A stretch of 12,329 bases of DNA, from positions 1-12,329 of the forward strand of contig CALYQH010000013.1 in NCBI GenBank assembly GCA_945283395.1, written 5' to 3'. Shown here one piece after another: positions 8,017-12,329 of this stretch; the first letter of the stretch is position 1; each line of letters opens with the position of its first letter. Source of the DNA: an uncultured Ventosimonas sp. (lineage in GTDB: Bacteria; Pseudomonadota; Gammaproteobacteria; Pseudomonadales; Pseudomonadaceae). Below the pieces are notes generated by a model. The model did not search any database and was not told the DNA's origin. It saw nothing but the letters and a program-made list of their open reading frames with translations. Both the position numbers and the translations under genes were made by a program.

Positions 8017-11000
8017 ATGCTGATTCTGCGTGGTACTCCTGCTCTTTCGTCATTCCGATATGAAAAATTACTTAATCGACTGCAAGCAGCTAACTCCAAG
8101 ATATCTGCTCTTTATGCTGAGTTTATCCATTTTATAGACACCAACAGCGAGCTCAGCGCAGAACATCACACTATCTTAACTAAACTATTAACGTATGGCC
8201 CAGCAACCGTACCAGAGGAACCCAAAGGGCAGCTTTTGTTAGTCACCCCTCGCTTTGGTACTATTTCACCTTGGTCTAGTAAAGCTACTGACATCGCCCA
8301 CAACTGCGGTTTAACCGCCATAATTAGAATAGAAAGAGGAATCGCTTATTATCTAGAGGGCGAACTAACTGCTGCTGAACTAACAGATCTTGAAAAAATC
8401 CTCCATGATCGAATGACACAACAAATACTTTCAAGTACGGCACAGGCAGTAGACCTGTTTAATCATGCCACACCTCAGCCACTTAAGACTATTGATGTGT
8501 TAGCTAACGGTAGAGAAGCATTAGTAATAGCTAATAAGCAACTAGGTTTAGCCCTTGCTGAAGATGAAATAGACTATCTCTTGACGGCTTTTACCGAGCT
8601 TAAACGTAACCCTAATGATATTGAATTAATGATGTTTGCTCAAGCCAACTCAGAGCATTGTCGCCATAAAATATTCAATGCCAGCTGGGATATAGATGGC
8701 CATGAGCAGTCAAAAAGTTTATTTGGGATGATTAAAAATACTTATCAACTCCATTCTCAAGGCATATTATCTGCTTATAAGGATAATGCCTCGGTGATTG
8801 AAGGTTTCACAGCAGGCCGCTTTTATCCCGATCCTAATAACCATATCTATAGCAATAACCAAGAACCGGTACATATATTGATGAAGGTTGAAACCCACAA
8901 TCATCCCACGGCTATTGCTCCTTTTCCTGGTGCTGCAACTGGTTCTGGCGGAGAAATAAGAGATGAAGGTGCCACCGGTCGAGGAGCTAAACCTAAAGCA
9001 GGCTTAACCGGTTTCACTGTTTCTAATCTAAATATTCCAAATTTTATTCAACCTTGGGAACAACCTTATGGTAAACCCGAGCGTATTGTAAATGCCCTAG
9101 ATATTATGATAGAGGGTCCACTAGGAGCTGCTGCCTTCAATAATGAATTCGGCCGCCCTGCCTTAAATGGTTATTTTCGAAGTTTTGAACAAACTATTCA
9201 AACACCTCATGGAGCGGAAGTTAAAGGTTATCATAAGCCTATTATGCTGGCTGGAGGCTTAGGTAATATAAAAGCTGAACATATCCAAAAAGGTACCATT
9301 AGCATTGGAGCTAAACTTATAGTACTTGGTGGCCCTGCTATGCTGATTGGCTTAGGAGGTGGGGCTGCCTCCTCTATGGCTACTGGGGCAAGCTCCGCAG
9401 ACTTAGACTTTGCCTCTGTACAAAGAGATAACCCAGAAATGGAACGTCGTTGCCAAGAAGTGATAGATCGTTGTTGGCAATTAGGCACAAGTAATCCTAT
9501 TAAATTTATTCATGATGTGGGAGCTGGAGGGCTATCTAATGCTCTCCCAGAGCTGATACATGATGGTGAACGTGGCGGCCACTTTGAATTACGCCAAGTG
9601 CCCAATGCTGAACCCAATATGACACCTTTAGAGATTTGGTGTAACGAGTCTCAAGAGCGTTATGTGTTAGCAGTAGACAATGCCGATTTTGAACGATTTA
9701 AAGCCATTTGTGACAGAGAACGCTGCCCATTTGCAGTAGTAGGTGAGGCTACAGCAGATGAACACTTAACAGTCACCGACAGCTATTTCAATAATAAACC
9801 CGTTGATATGCCATTACATGTGTTATTAGGCAAACCTCCTAAAATGCATCGTAGTGCCCAAACTGAAACTATCACAGGCGATGTTATTAACTTAGCCAAT
9901 CTAGATCTAACTGAAGCTATTAACAGAGTACTATATCACCCGACTGTAGCTAGTAAAAACTTTCTTATTACCATAGGAGACCGCACTATCACCGGCCTAG
10001 TGGCTAGAGATCAAATGGTAGGCCCATGGCAAATACCCGTAGCAGATTGTGCAGTAACAGCAACTAGCTTTGATGGTTATACCGGTGAGGCAATGGCCAT
10101 GGGGGAACGTACCCCGATGGCTCTGCTAGATGCACCAGCCTCTGGCCGTATGGCAGTAGCAGAAAGTATTACCAATATAGCAGCAGCACGTATTTCAAAA
10201 CTATCTGATATACGTTTATCAGCTAATTGGATGGCAGCTGCTGGCCACCCAGGAGAAGATGCCCGGCTTTACGAAACGGTAAAAGCGGTAGCTATGGAGT
10301 TATGTCCTAAATTAGGTATCACTATTCCCGTGGGGAAAGACTCCATGTCTATGAAAACCTGCTGGACTGATCAGCATGAAACGAAAAGTGTTACTTCACC
10401 ACTATCACTTATCATCTCTGCTTTTGCACCAGTACAAGATATTAGGCACACGCTCACCCCACAACTAGAGTTAAACAAAGGAACTACAGATCTTATATTA
10501 ATTGATTTAGGTTTCGGTAAAAATCGTCTCGGCACTTCCATTTTAGCCCAAGTTTATAGTCAATTAGGCCAACAAACACCTGACCTAGATGACCCAGCAA
10601 CGCTAACGGCTTTTTTTACTGTTATCCAAGCTCTTAATGCTGATAATAAGCTGTTGGCATATCATGATAGATCAGATGGAGGTTTGCTAGCTACCTTATT
10701 AGAAATGGCTTTTGCTGGCCATTGTGGCCTCAATATTAACTTTGACCCGTTAGCTGATAATAAAGCAACACTCATTAGCACGCTATTTAACGAAGAACTA
10801 GGAGCGGTTATCCAAGTTCATCGTAAAGATACAGCAGAAGTGCTTAGCCAATTTAGCCTAGCAGGTTTGGCTAATGCAGTTACCGTCATAGGACAACCTA
10901 GCCAATTACCTACCATCAACTTTTTATTGGATGGCCAAATAGTTTTCGCTAGCAATAGAGCGCATCTCCAACAAGTATGGTCGACAACTAGCTATCAGAT

Positions 11001-11913
11001 TCAGAAACTAAGAAATAACATAGTTTGTGCTGAACAAGAGTTTGCCGTCATTGCGGATGATAACAATCCTGGTTTACAAGTCACCCTTCCTTATGATGCT
11101 AGCCATAATATAGCTGCTCCGTTAATTAATAAAGGAGTCCGCCCTAAGGTAGCAATCCTTAGAGAGCAAGGGGTTAATGGCCAAGTTGAAATGGCTGCAG
11201 CTTTTGATAGAGCAGGTTTCACCCCAGTCGATGTACATATGAGCGATATTCTTAGCCAACGAGTAGATTTAGCTGATTATAAAGGGCTTATCGCCTGTGG
11301 TGGCTTCTCTTATGGCGATGTTCTCGGTGCTGGCGAGGGCTGGGCAAAATCTATTCTTTTCAATAAGCTAGCCAGAGAAGCCTTTGCTGCTTTCTTTAGA
11401 CGCTTAGATAGTTTCGCACTGGGCGTATGTAATGGTTGCCAAATGCTTTCTAACTTACATGAATTAATCCCCGGTACAGCAGCTTGGCCACGTTTCATAC
11501 GTAACCAATCAGAACAGTTTGAAGCACGCGTGGCTATGGTAGAAGTACAAAAATCGCCTTCTATCTTTTTAGAAGGAATGGCTGGTGCTAGAATGCCTAT
11601 CGCTATTGCTCACGGCGAAGGTTATGCCAAATTTACTGATAAAAATGCCTTGCTTAAAACTAATTCATCTGGTTTGGTAGCTTTACGTTACATAGATAAC
11701 TACGGCAAAATCACAGAGCAATATCCTGCTAATCCTAATGGTTCACCTCTAGGTATTACGGGTCTTTGTAATGCAGATGGACGGGTTACTATTATGATGC
11801 CTCATCCTGAGCGGGTATTTCGAACAGTGCAAAATTCTTGGTATCCTGATAAATCGTTAGAGGATGCTGCTTGGATATGTATGTTCCAAAATGTCAGACT
11901 TTGGGTAAACTAG
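8017..11913 (+). CDS. purL: Phosphoribosylformylglycinamidine synthase (FGAM synthase)
   Basis: Step four of de novo purine synthesis in the cytosol: FGAR + glutamine + ATP to FGAM + glutamate + ADP + Pi. This is the large single-chain form, 1298 aa from the ATG at 8017 (start [14 protein letters not shown], like other gammaproteobacterial PurL; the ATG at 8011 would add Met-Thr). Order: PurS-like N-terminal domain (about 1-150), linker, FGAM synthase halves with [11 protein letters not shown] near 210, the [17 protein letters not shown] loop near 310 and HDRSDGG at 883, then a class I glutamine amidotransferase from about 1040. The amidotransferase triad is intact: C1138 in GVCNGCQ, H1263 and E1265 in PHPER. 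Length and motifs are normal and I see no disruption. It probably has its own promoter and is followed by a strong hairpin. No other pur gene is in the window. Confidence 0.98.
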   Translation: MLILRGTPALSSFRYEKLLNRLQAANSKISALYAEFIHFIDTNSELSAEHHTILTKLLTYGPATVPEEPKGQLLLVTPRFGTISPWSSKATDIAHNCGLTAIIRIERGIAYYLEGELTAAELTDLEKILHDRMTQQILSSTAQAVDLFNHATPQPLKTIDVLANGREALVIANKQLGLALAEDEIDYLLTAFTELKRNPNDIELMMFAQANSEHCRHKIFNASWDIDGHEQSKSLFGMIKNTYQLHSQGILSAYKDNASVIEGFTAGRFYPDPNNHIYSNNQEPVHILMKVETHNHPTAIAPFPGAATGSGGEIRDEGATGRGAKPKAGLTGFTVSNLNIPNFIQPWEQPYGKPERIVNALDIMIEGPLGAAAFNNEFGRPALNGYFRSFEQTIQTPHGAEVKGYHKPIMLAGGLGNIKAEHIQKGTISIGAKLIVLGGPAMLIGLGGGAASSMATGASSADLDFASVQRDNPEMERRCQEVIDRCWQLGTSNPIKFIHDVGAGGLSNALPELIHDGERGGHFELRQVPNAEPNMTPLEIWCNESQERYVLAVDNADFERFKAICDRERCPFAVVGEATADEHLTVTDSYFNNKPVDMPLHVLLGKPPKMHRSAQTETITGDVINLANLDLTEAINRVLYHPTVASKNFLITIGDRTITGLVARDQMVGPWQIPVADCAVTATSFDGYTGEAMAMGERTPMALLDAPASGRMAVAESITNIAAARISKLSDIRLSANWMAAAGHPGEDARLYETVKAVAMELCPKLGITIPVGKDSMSMKTCWTDQHETKSVTSPLSLIISAFAPVQDIRHTLTPQLELNKGTTDLILIDLGFGKNRLGTSILAQVYSQLGQQTPDLDDPATLTAFFTVIQALNADNKLLAYHDRSDGGLLATLLEMAFAGHCGLNINFDPLADNKATLISTLFNEELGAVIQVHRKDTAEVLSQFSLAGLANAVTVIGQPSQLPTINFLLDGQIVFASNRAHLQQVWSTTSYQIQKLRNNIVCAEQEFAVIADDNNPGLQVTLPYDASHNIAAPLINKGVRPKVAILREQGVNGQVEMAAAFDRAGFTPVDVHMSDILSQRVDLADYKGLIACGGFSYGDVLGAGEGWAKSILFNKLAREAFAAFFRRLDSFALGVCNGCQMLSNLHELIPGTAAWPRFIRNQSEQFEARVAMVEVQKSPSIFLEGMAGARMPIAIAHGEGYAKFTDKNALLKTNSSGLVALRYIDNYGKITEQYPANPNGSPLGITGLCNADGRVTIMMPHPERVFRTVQNSWYPDKSLEDAAWICMFQNVRLWVN

Positions 11914-11920
11914 TAATCAT

Positions 11921-11959
11921 TAGCTTGATGCACCAGCAAAAGCTTGGTGCATCAAGCTA
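11921..11959 (+). terminator. Long perfect hairpin after purL
   Basis: A 15-bp perfect stem (arms 11921-11935 and 11945-11959, core AGCTTGATGCACCA) with a 9-nt loop begins 8 bp after the purL stop. Only UUUAAG follows, so there is no real U-tract. It could be a weak intrinsic terminator, a 3'-end stabiliser that stops exonucleases, or a pause site ahead of the better terminator at 12068. It is symmetric enough to act on both strands. Confidence 0.6.
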
Positions 11960-12067
11960 TTTAAGCATGTAAGTTCGTCCATCTTAACACTTTTTTTAGT
12001 TAGTAATTATTTGCTGTAACTTACAACATTTATGCACTTGCTAAATATCTTTCTCAACTAATTGACT

Positions 12068-12090
12068 AATGAGCTATTAGCTCGTTTTTT
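12068..12090 (+). terminator. Rho-independent terminator
   Basis: AATGAGCT pairs with AGCTCGTTT (8 bp including one U-G pair) around an ATT loop, and the run GTTTTTT overlaps and extends the 3' arm. It would end plus-strand transcription about 175 bp after purL. The 108 bp between the two hairpins encode no protein I can support. Confidence 0.7.
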
Positions 12091-12329
12091 AACACAACAT
12101 AGTACTTTTGATAATTCATTTTAACCCCTTCCATTACAAGTTAATGTACAAGGTTCTAAGCTAAATTTTTACAAGCTTTGCACTATCTGCCAAACCTATT
12201 ATCAAGCCCCTTTGCCATTTAATTACTAACATTTTTCTACCATTCAATACATTAGGCTAATTAGCCTCATAAGCCACCTTTACCAAAGCTATAACTAATG
12301 GGCAGCCATTTGCCCTATATAAAAATTTT
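12091..12329. other. Non-coding tail
   Basis: AT-rich DNA with no open frame of useful length on either strand. It holds a perfect palindrome AGGCTAATTAGCCT (12254-12267) and overlapping short stems near the edge (GGGCA/TGCCC, 12300-12304 with 12311-12315; AATGG/CCATT, 12297-12301 with 12306-12310). It may be upstream control DNA of a gene beyond the window. Confidence 0.45.

Noticed and set aside
12117-12182. Short minus-strand frame (about 22 codons) with an AAGGGG site before an internal ATG
   Set aside because: It is very short and partly overlaps the neighbourhood of the plus-strand terminator, with no family resemblance; too little to call a gene.

Overview
The window is AT-rich DNA from a gammaproteobacterium. 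RNase E and PurL align almost residue for residue with their E. coli relatives as I remember them, and RNase E carries a C-terminal NDPR motif of the kind I associate with Pseudomonas. A low-GC member of the Pseudomonadales (for example the insect-gut genus Entomomonas) would fit, but that assignment is a guess.

Layout, left to right. The minus strand carries the first 197 codons of a GT9-type glycosyltransferase cut by the window edge, then a strong intrinsic terminator, then rne (RNase E, core of the RNA degradosome). About 1.07 kb without convincing genes follows. Its left part is probably the structured 5' leader of rne, and its right part holds the control region of a divergent plus-strand operon. 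That operon encodes an Hsp70 of the HscC family, disrupted in this sequence by a one-base frameshift after codon 37, and 21 bp later a large membrane J-domain protein that is its likely co-chaperone. A 136-bp gap leads to purL (FGAM synthase, de novo purine synthesis), which is followed by a long perfect hairpin and then a U-tailed terminator. The last ~240 bp hold no gene I can support.

rne and purL are housekeeping genes. The parts worth attention are the HscC/J-protein pair with its frameshift and its atypical RPD (instead of HPD) J-domain signature; the long intergenic region with repeated TTAACA elements and a near-perfect inverted repeat; and two anti-Shine-Dalgarno-like stretches in the presumed rne transcript, one in the 5' leader and one in the 3' UTR just before the terminator. 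I found no rRNA, tRNA, CRISPR array, insertion sequence or phage gene.
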